Positions 1 through 7,161 of a stretch of DNA of 64,000 nt are shown piece after piece. How positions within the stretch are numbered: the stretch's first letter is position 1; every line of letters starts with the position of its first letter. A program made the position numbers and the translations under genes. Below the pieces are notes generated by a model that was not told the origin of the DNA, made no database searches, and saw nothing but the letters and a program-made list of their open reading frames with translations. The stretch is from contig CAZSRZ010000004.1 in assembly GCA_964609085.1 (NCBI GenBank), positions 34,565 through 98,564 on the forward strand. Reading direction: 5' to 3'. The stretch comes from JANPLG01 sp964609085. GTDB lineage: Bacteria > Armatimonadota > SYMT01.

Positions 1-2
1 CG

Positions 3-428
3 CCGCAGGCCATGGCGGAACGCTACCTGCTTCGGGCTGCACTTGCGGAACCGCTCTGGGCAGACCGGCTGGCTCTCGAAGCCTCGGCAGCGCTTTTCGT
101 GACGGAACCCTGGAGCGAACTGGCCGCCGAAATCCTGGGCAGAGACGGCCTGCGGGAACCGGCGTCAGTGAGGGAGACGTTGCGGGAGCTGTCCGACGAC
201 GCCGAGAGATCCGGGGTCCTGAGTGCGTTGGTGGTAGAGGATGAACCGGTCAGCGAAGAAGGATTGAACCGCTGCTTAAGCCAGTTGAAGCGGGCCGCGG
301 CGCAGCGCCGCAAGGCTGAGCTCTGGCGCCGCGTTGAAAGTGGTGAGATCCGGCCCGGTGACGCGGAGTATGACGAAGTCGTGGAGCTTCGCCGCTCGCT
401 GGGCGGCGGGCGGGCGCGCGAAGATTGA
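3..428 (+). CDS. dnaG: DNA primase DnaG, C-terminal fragment (5' end outside window)
   Basis: The reading frame is already open at the window edge and stops at 428. The visible 140 or so residues are all helical and begin with the pattern AERYLLRAALAEP, typical of the DnaG C-terminal domain that contacts the replicative helicase DnaB. The zinc-binding and TOPRIM domains lie outside the window. Placement directly upstream of rpoD on the same strand matches the conserved primase-sigma factor (macromolecular synthesis) operon, which supports a call that the weakly conserved C-terminal domain alone would not secure. The internal ATG at 12 is not a start. The gap to rpoD is about 140 nt. Confidence 0.8.
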   Translation, partial: PQAMAERYLLRAALAEPLWADRLALEASAALFVTEPWSELAAEILGRDGLREPASVRETLRELSDDAERSGVLSALVVEDEPVSEEGLNRCLSQLKRAAAQRRKAELWRRVESGEIRPGDAEYDEVVELRRSLGGGRARED

Positions 429-552
429 GAAGTTCTTGAACAGAAGCAACAGGAATATCCGGTTTGATGGCAGGGACGCCGGTGAGAAGCGGCGAATGAA
501 CAGGTTTGACAAGCGCGCGGCGTGCGTCAGTTCAGGCCTTCCCCCGGTAGCC

Positions 553-560
553 GGAGGAGG
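553..560 (+). promoter_or_regulatory. Ribosome binding site that sets the rpoD start
   Basis: GGAGGAGG lies 10 nt before a TTG at 571. No ATG in this frame has a comparable site, and the frame upstream (334-570) overlaps the end of dnaG and reads as non-conserved sequence, so TTG at 571 is the likely start of rpoD. Confidence 0.7.
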
Positions 561-570
561 TGACGGCAAG

Positions 571-1695
571 TTGGCATCGGAGACTACAATCAGGGATCAT
601 CCGGCGGTGAACCGGCTGCTTGAGCAAGGCAAGCGGCGGGGGATCCTTACGTACGACGAGATCAACGAAGAATTCGGCAGCGATCTCGATGCCGACCACA
701 TGGACGAGATCCTCCAGATCGTGGAATCGGAGGGGATCCAGGTGGTCAAGGGCTCCAACGTACGCCCAACCCGCCCGGCGGCCACCGAGGATGTTCTGCT
801 GAAGGACATGGAGATCCGCGAGGAGGATAGCCCCCAGGTTGAGGGCATCCCGATTGATGACTCGGTGCGCATGTGGCTCCGCGAGATCGGCAAGACGCCT
901 CTGCTCACCTCGAAGCAGGAGTTGGAACTCGCCAAGCGGATCGAAAACATGCCCAATGACGAGGTGACCGGCCGCGCGGCCAAGCGGACGCTCACCGAGG
1001 CCAATCTACGCCTGGTCGTCAGCATCGCGAAGAAGTACAGCGGCCGCGGGCTCTCCTTTCCGGACCTGATCCAGGAAGGGAATCTGGGGCTGATCCGCGC
1101 CGTGGAGAGGTTCGACTACCGGAAGGGCTTCAAGTTCAGCACCTACGCTACGTGGTGGATCCGACAGGCCATCACCAGGGCGATCGCTGATCAGGGTCGC
1201 ACGATCCGCATCCCCGTGCACATGGTGGAGACGATCAACCGCCTCATCAAGACGCAGGGGCAGCTCACGCAGCGCCTCGGGCGGGAACCCACCGTCGAGG
1301 AGATTGGGCGAGAGATGGAACTCTCTCCTGACCGTGTTGCCGAAATCCAACGGATTGCTCCGGAGCCGCTCTCCCTTGAAACGCCGATCGGCGAAGAGGA
1401 AGACAGCCATCTGGCGGACTTTGTGGAGGACCACGACGCCACATCGCCTTCCCAGGCGGCGGCGAACACGCTTCTGCGCCGCGAGGTGGAGGACGCCCTG
1501 AACAAGCTGACGGACCGCGAACGTGACGTGATCCGCATGCGCTTCGGGCTGGAAGATGGCACTCCCAAGACGCTGGAAGAGGTCGGTCGAACCTTCAGCG
1601 TCACGCGGGAACGCATCCGGCAGATCGAGGCGAAGGCGCTAAAGAAGCTGAAGCATCCGTCCAAGAGCCGCAAGCTGCGCGAGTTTCTGGACTGA
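571..1695 (+). CDS. rpoD: Primary RNA polymerase sigma factor RpoD (sigma-70)
   Basis: Housekeeping sigma factor that directs RNA polymerase to -10/-35 promoters. From the TTG start it is 374 residues. A region 1.1-like helical segment comes first (AVNRLLEQGKRRG to about residue 55), then region 1.2 (DSVRMWLREIGKTPLL). Regions 2.1-2.4 carry the diagnostic EANLRLVVSIAKKYSGRG and FKFSTYATWWIRQAITRAI. Region 3 follows, then region 4 with RERDVIRMRFGLEDG and the DNA-reading helix VTRERIRQIEAKALKKL. The protein ends in RKLREFLD, as in full-length primary sigmas. It is short, with no long insert between regions 1.2 and 2.1, as in many non-proteobacterial RpoD proteins. It follows dnaG and faces the convergent Fur-family gene. 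The longer frame beginning at 334 is rejected because its first 79 codons overlap dnaG and have no ribosome binding site. Confidence 0.96.
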   Translation: MASETTIRDHPAVNRLLEQGKRRGILTYDEINEEFGSDLDADHMDEILQIVESEGIQVVKGSNVRPTRPAATEDVLLKDMEIREEDSPQVEGIPIDDSVRMWLREIGKTPLLTSKQELELAKRIENMPNDEVTGRAAKRTLTEANLRLVVSIAKKYSGRGLSFPDLIQEGNLGLIRAVERFDYRKGFKFSTYATWWIRQAITRAIADQGRTIRIPVHMVETINRLIKTQGQLTQRLGREPTVEEIGREMELSPDRVAEIQRIAPEPLSLETPIGEEEDSHLADFVEDHDATSPSQAAANTLLRREVEDALNKLTDRERDVIRMRFGLEDGTPKTLEEVGRTFSVTRERIRQIEAKALKKLKHPSKSRKLREFLD

Positions 1696-1701
1696 GGACA
1701 A

Positions 1702-1731
1702 CTGCCCCGCGGCACTCAGTGCCCGGGGCAG
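1702..1731. terminator. Shared hairpin between rpoD and the Fur-family gene
   Basis: The outer arms CTGCCCCG and CGGGGCAG and the inner arms GGCAC and GTGCC form an almost perfect stem with one unpaired C. The three-base loop TCA (1716-1718) is the complement of the stop codon of the minus-strand Fur-family gene. There is no strong T tract on either side, so factor-independent termination is plausible but not certain. Its position suits a bidirectional terminator for converging transcripts. Confidence 0.6.
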
Positions 1732-2201
1732 CACTCGTCGACGGGTGGGGCCGGCAGAGCGAGTCCATTCCCTCGGCACGCGGGGCAGACGCCGACGAAT
1801 TCCACCAGGTGCCGCTCGATAAGAAAGCCGGAACCCGCTGCGGCACCGCGCTCGACCTGCGTCATTCCGGGGCAATCGACCTCGTCCACCCGGCCGCAGA
1901 CGCGACATATCAGATGGTGGTGGCAGCCGGGATGGTCCTCCAGGCGGCATGGGAGGAACCCGCCCGAGAAGGCCACGCGGTGCGCCAGGCCATTGCGCTC
2001 CAACGTTTCCAGGATGCGGTAGATGCTCACCGTATCCACAGACTCGCCGGTTCCCGCCAGAGCATCGTGCAACCCATAGGGCGAGAGAGGCCGTTCCGCC
2101 CGCTCAAGGGCATCCACCACCAGCTTCCTGCCCCGCGTGATCCGAAACCCACGCTCTCGCAAGCGAGCGAGGGCGTGGGTGACGTAACGTGTTGCCGCCA
2201 A
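1716..2201 (-). CDS. Fur/Zur/PerR-family metal-responsive transcriptional regulator
   Basis: 161 residues. The N-terminal winged helix (about 1-90) reads RLRERGFRITRGRKLVVDAL and VSIYRILETLERNGLAHRV, the standard Fur-family DNA-binding signature. The C-terminal dimer domain has HHHLICRVCGRVDEV and a second CPAC pair, giving the CxxC...CxxC structural zinc site plus the histidine cluster of the regulatory site. A CC near the C terminus is extra. Which metal or signal (Fe, Zn, peroxide) it senses cannot be told from sequence; the His-rich motif and final cysteines fit Zur at least as well as Fur. The start is TTG at 2201, preceded by AGGGGA at good spacing. It converges with rpoD, and no obvious target gene is adjacent. 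Confidence 0.9.
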   Translation of the reverse strand: MAATRYVTHALARLRERGFRITRGRKLVVDALERAERPLSPYGLHDALAGTGESVDTVSIYRILETLERNGLAHRVAFSGGFLPCRLEDHPGCHHHLICRVCGRVDEVDCPGMTQVERGAAAGSGFLIERHLVEFVGVCPACRGNGLALPAPPVDECCPGH

Positions 2202-2322
2202 GGATTTCCCCTCTCACAGGTGATGCAGTGTACCACTCTCCCCGGTGCCGGTCAAAACAATGAACCTGTCGCCCGTCGACCCGTCGACCCCGTAGGCATG
2301 AGGCCTCAGCCTGCCGCGGCGG

Positions 2323-2628
2323 TCAGTAACGGTCGTCCCCCGTGTCCATCTTCTTGATCTTGAACTCACGATCCGGGTCCGAGAAGTAGAGATACGCGCC
2401 GACCGCCACCAGCCCGATGAGTCCGCCGACGAAGGCACCCTGCAGCGACGCGGCCAGGCTGGCGGTCCCGGCCGTCCGAGCCGTCTCGATCAGGGCATCC
2501 TCACCCGCCTTCTGTGCCGCGGCGGAGGCGATCGCGGCGGCGCGCTGCGCCCAGATCCATGCTCCGGAGATCGCTCCCAACAACATTCCCGCCCCGCCCA
2601 GGGCGAGTTTTCCCCAGTCCAGTTCCAT
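2323..2628 (-). CDS. Small hypothetical protein with two membrane segments
   Basis: 101 residues. A hydrophobic segment near residues 8-28 (Gly/Ala-rich) is followed by an Ala-rich amphipathic stretch. A second membrane segment (FVGGLIGLVAVGAYLYFS) and a charged tail ending in DTGDDRY complete it. I recognise no family. Glycine-rich helices linked by an Ala/Lys/Glu helix suggest a small hairpin membrane protein. It lies upstream of the Fur-family gene on the same strand, with a 121-nt gap, so co-transcription is possible. The ATG at 2628 has only a weak purine stretch before it. Confidence 0.6.
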   Translation of the reverse strand: MELDWGKLALGGAGMLLGAISGAWIWAQRAAAIASAAAQKAGEDALIETARTAGTASLAASLQGAFVGGLIGLVAVGAYLYFSDPDREFKIKKMDTGDDRY

Positions 2629-2793
2629 CTGTCTCGCTCGAGGCCGGTCGCGGGGAGGCCTCTCCTACCTCTGGCCTCATGCTCCTCCATTCCGCGCGGT
2701 TCGTGCCCATCCCTGTCCGAGTACCTGAGGTCGAGTTCATCGGCGGCCACTCCAGCAGCGTGTAGCGCATGCCAGCGGGACGCCGGCGTTCCC

Positions 2794-2897
2794 GGGATGG
2801 TGCTCCGTCGGCCGTAGGGAGGTCGAGCTGGATCTCAGCGATACCGGGATGCTGCTGCGTCGGTCGTGAGGAAGCCGAGCTGGAGGCCAGCCGCCCC
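2794..2897. repeat. Two-copy imperfect 52-bp tandem repeat
   Basis: Units 2794-2845 and 2846-2897 both begin GGGATG(G/C)TGCT(C/G)CGTCGG and share GAGCTGGA in their second half. Divergence is concentrated at the 3' end of each unit. No conserved open frame covers it, so it is a non-coding intergenic repeat, perhaps one of a dispersed family. Confidence 0.6.
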
Positions 2898-2937
2898 AAG
2901 CTGGGTCTCCCCTGGGCAAGGGTCTGAGGGGTCAATC

Positions 2938-2967
2938 TAGACTTTCTTGATCAACTAGATATAGAAT
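2938..2967 (+). promoter_or_regulatory. Possible sigma-70 promoter for the ATP-grasp gene
   Basis: TAGACT (2938-2943), an 18-bp spacer and TAGAAT (2962-2967) lie about 30 bp upstream of the ATG at 2997, in the most AT-rich patch of the intergenic region. The match is partial (4/6 and 5/6). Confidence 0.35.
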
Positions 2968-2996
2968 GGGGCGTCTTCTGAAACCCTGGGAAGCTG

Positions 2997-3977
2997 ATGA
3001 GTGCACTCACCCTGACCGCGGCCGTGGCCACACGAAAGCTGGCCGTCTACTACGAACACCCTCGGTGGTTCGAGCCTCTGTTCGCTGAGATGGATCGTCG
3101 CGAGATGCCCTATGCTCGGCTGCGCTCGGACGGCCACGGCTACGACCCGGCGGACCTGGCGGCCGATCCAGCCGTGGCAGTCGTCCTCAATCGGATGAGC
3201 CCTTCCGCGCACAACCGCGGTCACGGCGACGCCATCCTATACACCCTCAATTACCTGTCCCATCTGGAGCTATCGGGGAAGCGAGTGATCAACGGTGAGC
3301 GGGCGTACCTCATTGAGATCTCCAAGGCGCGGCAGCTATCGTTGCTGGCCCGATTGGGGCTACGAGCACCGAGATCGCGAGTGATTCACCGAGCCGCCGA
3401 TGCACCGGCGGCAGCCGAAGGGTTGCGGTTTCCGGTGGTCGTAAAGCCGAATGTTGGCGGGAGCGGAGTCGGCATCGTCCGGTTCGACGCACCGGCCCAG
3501 CTCGCGACCGCAGCGGCGGGGGGACTGGATCTCGGTCTCGACGGAGTCGCGCTCGTTCAGGAGTTCATCCCGGCCCGGGGCGGACATATCGTCCGTGTGG
3601 AGTGCCTGGGCGGCCGTTTCCTCTACGCGATACAGGTACATCTCGCCGGTGCCACTTTCGACCTGTGCCCGGCCGACCTCTGCCGAACGCCGAAACCGCT
3701 GGACTCCGCCTGCCCGGCCGAGGCCCCGCGGACGGGGTTGCGCGTGGACGGCTACCGCCCACCTGAGTCCGTGATCGCCGCGGTAGAACGCATCCAGAAT
3801 GCTGCCGGGATCTCCGTCGGTGGGGTCGAGTACGTGGTCGACGATCGCGACGGCGAAGTCTACTACTACGACATCAATGCCCTCTCTAATTTCGTCGCCG
3901 ATGCGCCGAGAGTGATCGGCTTCGACCCCTTCCCGAGGCTGGTGGACTGGCTTCAGGACGAGATCGCGCGTGCGTGA
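2997..3977 (+). CDS. ATP-grasp (RimK-like) ligase of unknown substrate
   Basis: 326 residues. The central and C-terminal parts form an ATP-grasp fold. VVVKPNVGGSGVGIVRF is the glycine-rich nucleotide-binding loop, VQEFIPARGG the adenine-site strand, and VEYVVDDRDGEVYYYDINALSNF supplies the metal-binding acidic residues and Asn. Such enzymes join a carboxylate to an amine or thiol through an acyl-phosphate. The N-terminal third resembles the pre-ATP-grasp domain, with a conserved-looking NRMSPSAHNRGHG stretch. No substrate clue comes from the neighbours: the next gene is a convergent trans-sulfuration enzyme 7 nt away. Peptide tailing, glutathione-like ligation or cofactor modification are all possible. 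Confidence 0.75.
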   Translation: MSALTLTAAVATRKLAVYYEHPRWFEPLFAEMDRREMPYARLRSDGHGYDPADLAADPAVAVVLNRMSPSAHNRGHGDAILYTLNYLSHLELSGKRVINGERAYLIEISKARQLSLLARLGLRAPRSRVIHRAADAPAAAEGLRFPVVVKPNVGGSGVGIVRFDAPAQLATAAAGGLDLGLDGVALVQEFIPARGGHIVRVECLGGRFLYAIQVHLAGATFDLCPADLCRTPKPLDSACPAEAPRTGLRVDGYRPPESVIAAVERIQNAAGISVGGVEYVVDDRDGEVYYYDINALSNFVADAPRVIGFDPFPRLVDWLQDEIARA

Positions 3978-3984
3978 CGCGGCT

Positions 3985-5163
3985 CTACGTCAGCGAGTCG
4001 AGCGCCTGGCTGAAATCGTCCCACACGTCGTCGATGTGATCGATGCCGGCGGAGACGCGGATCGTGCCCGGAGTGATCCCAAGTGCGACGCGCTGGGCCT
4101 CCGTCAGTGCCCGATGCGAGGTGGCGGTCGGGTACGACACAGTCGTGGCCACGTCACCAAGGCTCGGCGCGAAGCGGATCCGACGCAGCCGCCGGAGCAC
4201 GTGCGCGGCGGCTGCGGCATCAGCGAGTGTGAAAGCCAGCATGGGGCCGCCGTTCCGGAGTTGGGCGGCCGCGAGCGCGTGCTGTGGGTGCGTCGGGAGC
4301 GATGGGTGGAAGGCGTCCACCACGGCGGGATGCGCGGCCAGACGCGCTGCGAGGTCGACCGCGTTCTCACAGCACCGCTGCATGCGCAACGGGAAGGTGG
4401 CGATCCCCCGCAGAGCAAGCCACGCTTCGAAGGGATTGGCCGCGCCGCCGAACAGCCGGCTCTGCCGCCGGAGCGCGTCAGCGGTGGCGCGATCCGCAGA
4501 GGCGCAACCGAGGGTCAAGTCACTATGGCCGCCAAGCCATTTGGTGATGCTGTGCACCACCACCTGTGCGCCCTGGTCCAGGGGCGTCGAGCAGTAGGGC
4601 GAGGCGAAGGTGTGGTCCACCACCAGGCTAACCCCGGCGGCCCGACAGATCTCCGCCAGCGCCGGGACATCGGCCACCTCCGTCAACGGGTTGGCAATCG
4701 TCTCCACCAACATCATCGCGGCGCCATCCGCCGCGCTGCGGGCATCTGCGACCGAGGTGACATCGAACCAGACGGTCTCCACCCCGAAGCGGCTCAGCTC
4801 CGACTCCAGCAGCGCCACGGTCGCCCCGTAGAGTTGACGAGCGACAGCCACGCGACGCCCCTGCCCGGTCAGCGCAGTCAGGGTCGCCGCCAGCGCCGCC
4901 ATCCCGGAACCGAATGCGACGCACGCCTCAGCGTGGTCCAGTTGCGCGATCACCGACTCCAGTGCCGTGTGATTCGGATTGGAGTCGCGAGTGTAAATGA
5001 AGCCCTGGGCCTTGCCCGCATAGATCTCCAGACACTGCTCCAGGGAAGCCAGAGATCCGACGGCGGCCTGGTAGATGGGCGCCACCAGCGGATCGTTGGT
5101 GGGGCGCGGTCCTTCTCGGGCACTCGCGCAGAGGGTCTCAAGGCGTACGGGATCTTCAGGCAT
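3985..5163 (-). CDS. PLP-dependent trans-sulfuration family enzyme (cystathionine gamma-synthase/lyase, Met gamma-lyase or O-acylhomoserine sulfhydrylase type)
   Basis: 392 residues, the usual length of the Cys/Met metabolism PLP family. It shows YTRDSNPNHTALES, the substrate-site strand FGSGMAALAATLTAL, and the lysine motif HSITKWLGGHSDLTLG, whose Lys forms the Schiff base with PLP. VDHTFASPYCSTPLD and the C-terminal SVSYPTATSHR-like stretch complete the fold. Members make or break C-S bonds in Cys/Met metabolism; synthase, lyase and sulfhydrylase cannot be separated by eye. It is divergent from thrC-moaD-nil, which draws on the same homoserine/sulfur chemistry. The start at 5163 lacks a good ribosome binding site. 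Confidence 0.88.
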   Translation of the reverse strand: MPEDPVRLETLCASAREGPRPTNDPLVAPIYQAAVGSLASLEQCLEIYAGKAQGFIYTRDSNPNHTALESVIAQLDHAEACVAFGSGMAALAATLTALTGQGRRVAVARQLYGATVALLESELSRFGVETVWFDVTSVADARSAADGAAMMLVETIANPLTEVADVPALAEICRAAGVSLVVDHTFASPYCSTPLDQGAQVVVHSITKWLGGHSDLTLGCASADRATADALRRQSRLFGGAANPFEAWLALRGIATFPLRMQRCCENAVDLAARLAAHPAVVDAFHPSLPTHPQHALAAAQLRNGGPMLAFTLADAAAAAHVLRRLRRIRFAPSLGDVATTVSYPTATSHRALTEAQRVALGITPGTIRVSAGIDHIDDVWDDFSQALDSLT

Positions 5164-5235
5164 GCGGGTGCTCGACGACCGGGCCGGCTCCGGAAACGTG
5201 GGGGCGTGGTTTCATGATAAGACAGGCAATGCGGC

Positions 5236-5255
5236 CGGCCCGCCTTGACGGGCCG
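5236..5255. other. Hairpin in the PLP enzyme / thrC divergent region
   Basis: The perfect inverted repeat CGGCCCG / CGGGCCG has a 6-nt loop. It could be a transcript leader hairpin or an operator for the divergent pair. I looked for a SAM-riboswitch-like arrangement here and did not see one. Confidence 0.3.
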
Positions 5256-5332
5256 ATTCTATCGTGGCGCAGCTTCCCCGAACCGGGCCGGACGACTGGC
5301 GGAAGCAGTCCACAGCCACGGCGGAGTGACGG

Positions 5333-6580
5333 ATGTCCCTGGTTTTAGGCCTCAAGTGCAAGGAGTGCGGTCGGGAGTACCCCCGCGAAGCAGCCTACGT
5401 GTGCGAGTTCTGTTTTGGACCGCTCGAGGTGCGCTATGACTACGGCCGCATCGCGCAGAGCTTGTCCCGCTCCATCGTCGAGTCCCGTCCCCGCAACCTC
5501 TGGCGATATCGGGAACTGCTCCCCCTCGACGGCGAGCCCACGGATGGTCATCTGTCCGGCTTCACGCCACTGATCCGGGCGGACCGCCTCGCGCAAGTCC
5601 TGGGCGTCCGGGAGCTCTGGATCAAGAACGATGGTGTCAATTTCCCCACTCTCTCCTACAAGGATCGGGTGGTGCCGGTGGCGCTCTCCAAGGCCAAGGA
5701 GTTGGGTTTCGACACGGTCGGGTGCGCCTCGACGGGTAACCTGGCAAATGCTGTCTCCGCCCACGGTGCGCGCGCTGGTCTCACACGCTATATCTTCATC
5801 CCGAACGACCTGGAAGCCAGCAAGGTCATTGGCTCTCTGATCTATCAACCCAACCTGGTCGCCGTTCGCGGGAACTACGACGACGTGAACCGTCTCTGCA
5901 GCGAGATCGCCAGCAAGTACCGCTGGGCTTTCGTGAACGTCAACATGCGGCCGTACTACACGGAAGGCGCCAAGACCTATGGCTTCGAAATAGCCGAGCA
6001 GTTGGGCTGGCGGACGCCGGACAACCTTGTCTGCCCGGTCGCCGGCGGCACGATCCTCCCGAAAATCTGGCGGGCATTCGAAGAATTCCAGCAACTCGGG
6101 CTGATCGACGAGGTCCGGACCCGAGTCTTCGCGGCACAGGCGGAAGCCTGCGCCCCGGTGATCCAGGCGATCCACCGGGGATCCGACGTCATACGGCCTG
6201 TCAAGCCCCGACCGGTCGAAGAGAGCGTGGACACATCGCTGCGGATCGGCAACCCGGCGGACGGGCCGTATGTGGTGCAGGCGATCCAGCGATCCGGCGG
6301 CTGGGGAGAGGTAGCCACCAACGAGGAAATCGTGGATGCCATCCGGCTGCTGGCCTCGACCGAGGGGATCTGGACGGAGACCGCGGGCGGGACCACACTG
6401 GCCGTGGCCCGTAAGCTGATCCAGCAGGGCCGTATCGCGCAAGACGAGTCCACCGTGGTCTGCATCACCGGCAACGGACTGAAGACCATCGATGCCGTTC
6501 GCGACCACATCGGCCATCCGACGCAGATCGACCCCACCATCCACAGCTTTGAGAGAGAAGTGCTCGCGGCGTCACGCTGA
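5333..6580 (+). CDS. thrC: Threonine synthase
   Basis: Converts O-phosphohomoserine to threonine with PLP. 415 residues. The N terminus carries a CKECG...CEFC zinc-ribbon-like module, common in threonine synthases of this branch. The catalytic lysine lies in PTLSYKDRVV at about residue 105, followed by the phosphate-binding GCASTGNLANAVSAH. PVAGGTILPK and VVCITGNGLKT complete the fold-type II core. The ATG at 5333 has GGAG 6 nt upstream. It is the first gene of an operon with a MoaD/ThiS-like carrier (30-nt gap) and a NIL-domain protein. In that context the neighbours probably serve Met/homocysteine formation from the same homoserine branch. Confidence 0.95.
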   Translation: MSLVLGLKCKECGREYPREAAYVCEFCFGPLEVRYDYGRIAQSLSRSIVESRPRNLWRYRELLPLDGEPTDGHLSGFTPLIRADRLAQVLGVRELWIKNDGVNFPTLSYKDRVVPVALSKAKELGFDTVGCASTGNLANAVSAHGARAGLTRYIFIPNDLEASKVIGSLIYQPNLVAVRGNYDDVNRLCSEIASKYRWAFVNVNMRPYYTEGAKTYGFEIAEQLGWRTPDNLVCPVAGGTILPKIWRAFEEFQQLGLIDEVRTRVFAAQAEACAPVIQAIHRGSDVIRPVKPRPVEESVDTSLRIGNPADGPYVVQAIQRSGGWGEVATNEEIVDAIRLLASTEGIWTETAGGTTLAVARKLIQQGRIAQDESTVVCITGNGLKTIDAVRDHIGHPTQIDPTIHSFEREVLAASR

Positions 6581-6610
6581 CGTCGCGCTACGTTCAGAGG
6601 AGGCCCATAA

Positions 6611-6886
6611 ATGGCAGTCACGGTTCTGGTTCCCACCCCGCTGCAGAAGCTGACGGGTGGGAGCGGCGAGGTGAAGGTAGAGGCGGCAAGCGTAGCGGCT
6701 CTCGTCGAAGCCCTGGAGGCGGCCTATCCCGGCATCAAGGGCCGACTGTGCGACGATGCGGGAAACCTACGGCGCTTCGTCAACGTCTACGTCAACAACG
6801 AGGACATCCGCTTCGGGGATAACGAGCAGACCCTCCTGCATGACGGCGACGAAGTTTCGATCATACCGGCGATTGCCGGCGGGTAG
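6611..6886 (+). CDS. MoaD/ThiS-family ubiquitin-like sulfur carrier
   Basis: 91 residues with a beta-grasp pattern: VTVLVPTPLQKLTGG at the start, a central helix SVAALVEALEAAYPGIKGRL, and the end LLHDGDEVSIIPAIAGG. The terminal di-glycine is the site that becomes an acyl-adenylate and then a thiocarboxylate in MoaD, ThiS and CysO. No molybdopterin or thiazole genes are nearby. It sits between thrC and a NIL-domain gene, which argues for a role in amino-acid sulfur transfer of the CysO/HcyS kind. An activating E1-like enzyme is not in the window. AGAGGAGG lies 7 nt before the ATG. Confidence 0.88.
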   Translation: MAVTVLVPTPLQKLTGGSGEVKVEAASVAALVEALEAAYPGIKGRLCDDAGNLRRFVNVYVNNEDIRFGDNEQTLLHDGDEVSIIPAIAGG

Positions 6887-6907
6887 CCGGGCGAAGGAGC
6901 AGGTGAG

Positions 6908-7150
6908 ATGGTAACCCGCAAGGTGCTGCTGAGCTACCCGGAGAGCCTGATCCAGGAACCGGTTCTGTTTCGGATGGTCCGGCAGTTCGACATCGTCCCC
7001 AACATCCGACGGGCCCGCGTAACCGAGACGGTCGGTGAGATCGTGCTGGAGCTCAAGGGAGAAGAGGCGGAGATTGAGCGCGGCGTGGCGTATCTGCGCG
7101 CGCAAGGAGTTGAGGTGTCGCCCATTGAGGGCGACCTCGTCAGCCCGTAG
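6908..7150 (+). CDS. NIL-domain protein
   Basis: 80 residues, essentially a single NIL domain: RKVLLSYPESLIQEPVLFRM at the start, then the IVPNIRRARVTETVGEIVLEL beta-strand pair and a closing GVEVSPIEGD. NIL domains are ferredoxin-like folds found fused to methionine ABC transporters (MetN), where they bind methionine and inhibit transport. As a stand-alone protein behind thrC and a sulfur carrier it is most likely a methionine-sensing or accessory factor for sulfur transfer (inference). It has a GAAGGAG ribosome binding site. The stop lies 11 nt from that of the convergent repeat-protein gene. Confidence 0.85.
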   Translation: MVTRKVLLSYPESLIQEPVLFRMVRQFDIVPNIRRARVTETVGEIVLELKGEEAEIERGVAYLRAQGVEVSPIEGDLVSP

Positions 7151-7161
7151 GGGTACGCGGT

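Larger units (their letters stand above)
2629..2996. other. Gene-poor intergenic region
   Basis: These 368 bases lie between the small membrane protein and the ATP-grasp gene. Open frames here are short and compositionally unlike the neighbours. The region holds one 52-bp imperfect tandem repeat (2794-2897) and a possible promoter near 2938-2967. I see no RNA gene in it. Confidence 0.6.

Noticed and set aside
5164..5332. SAM or T-box riboswitch upstream of thrC or the PLP enzyme
   Set aside because: Only one simple hairpin is visible; no conserved riboswitch core could be traced.
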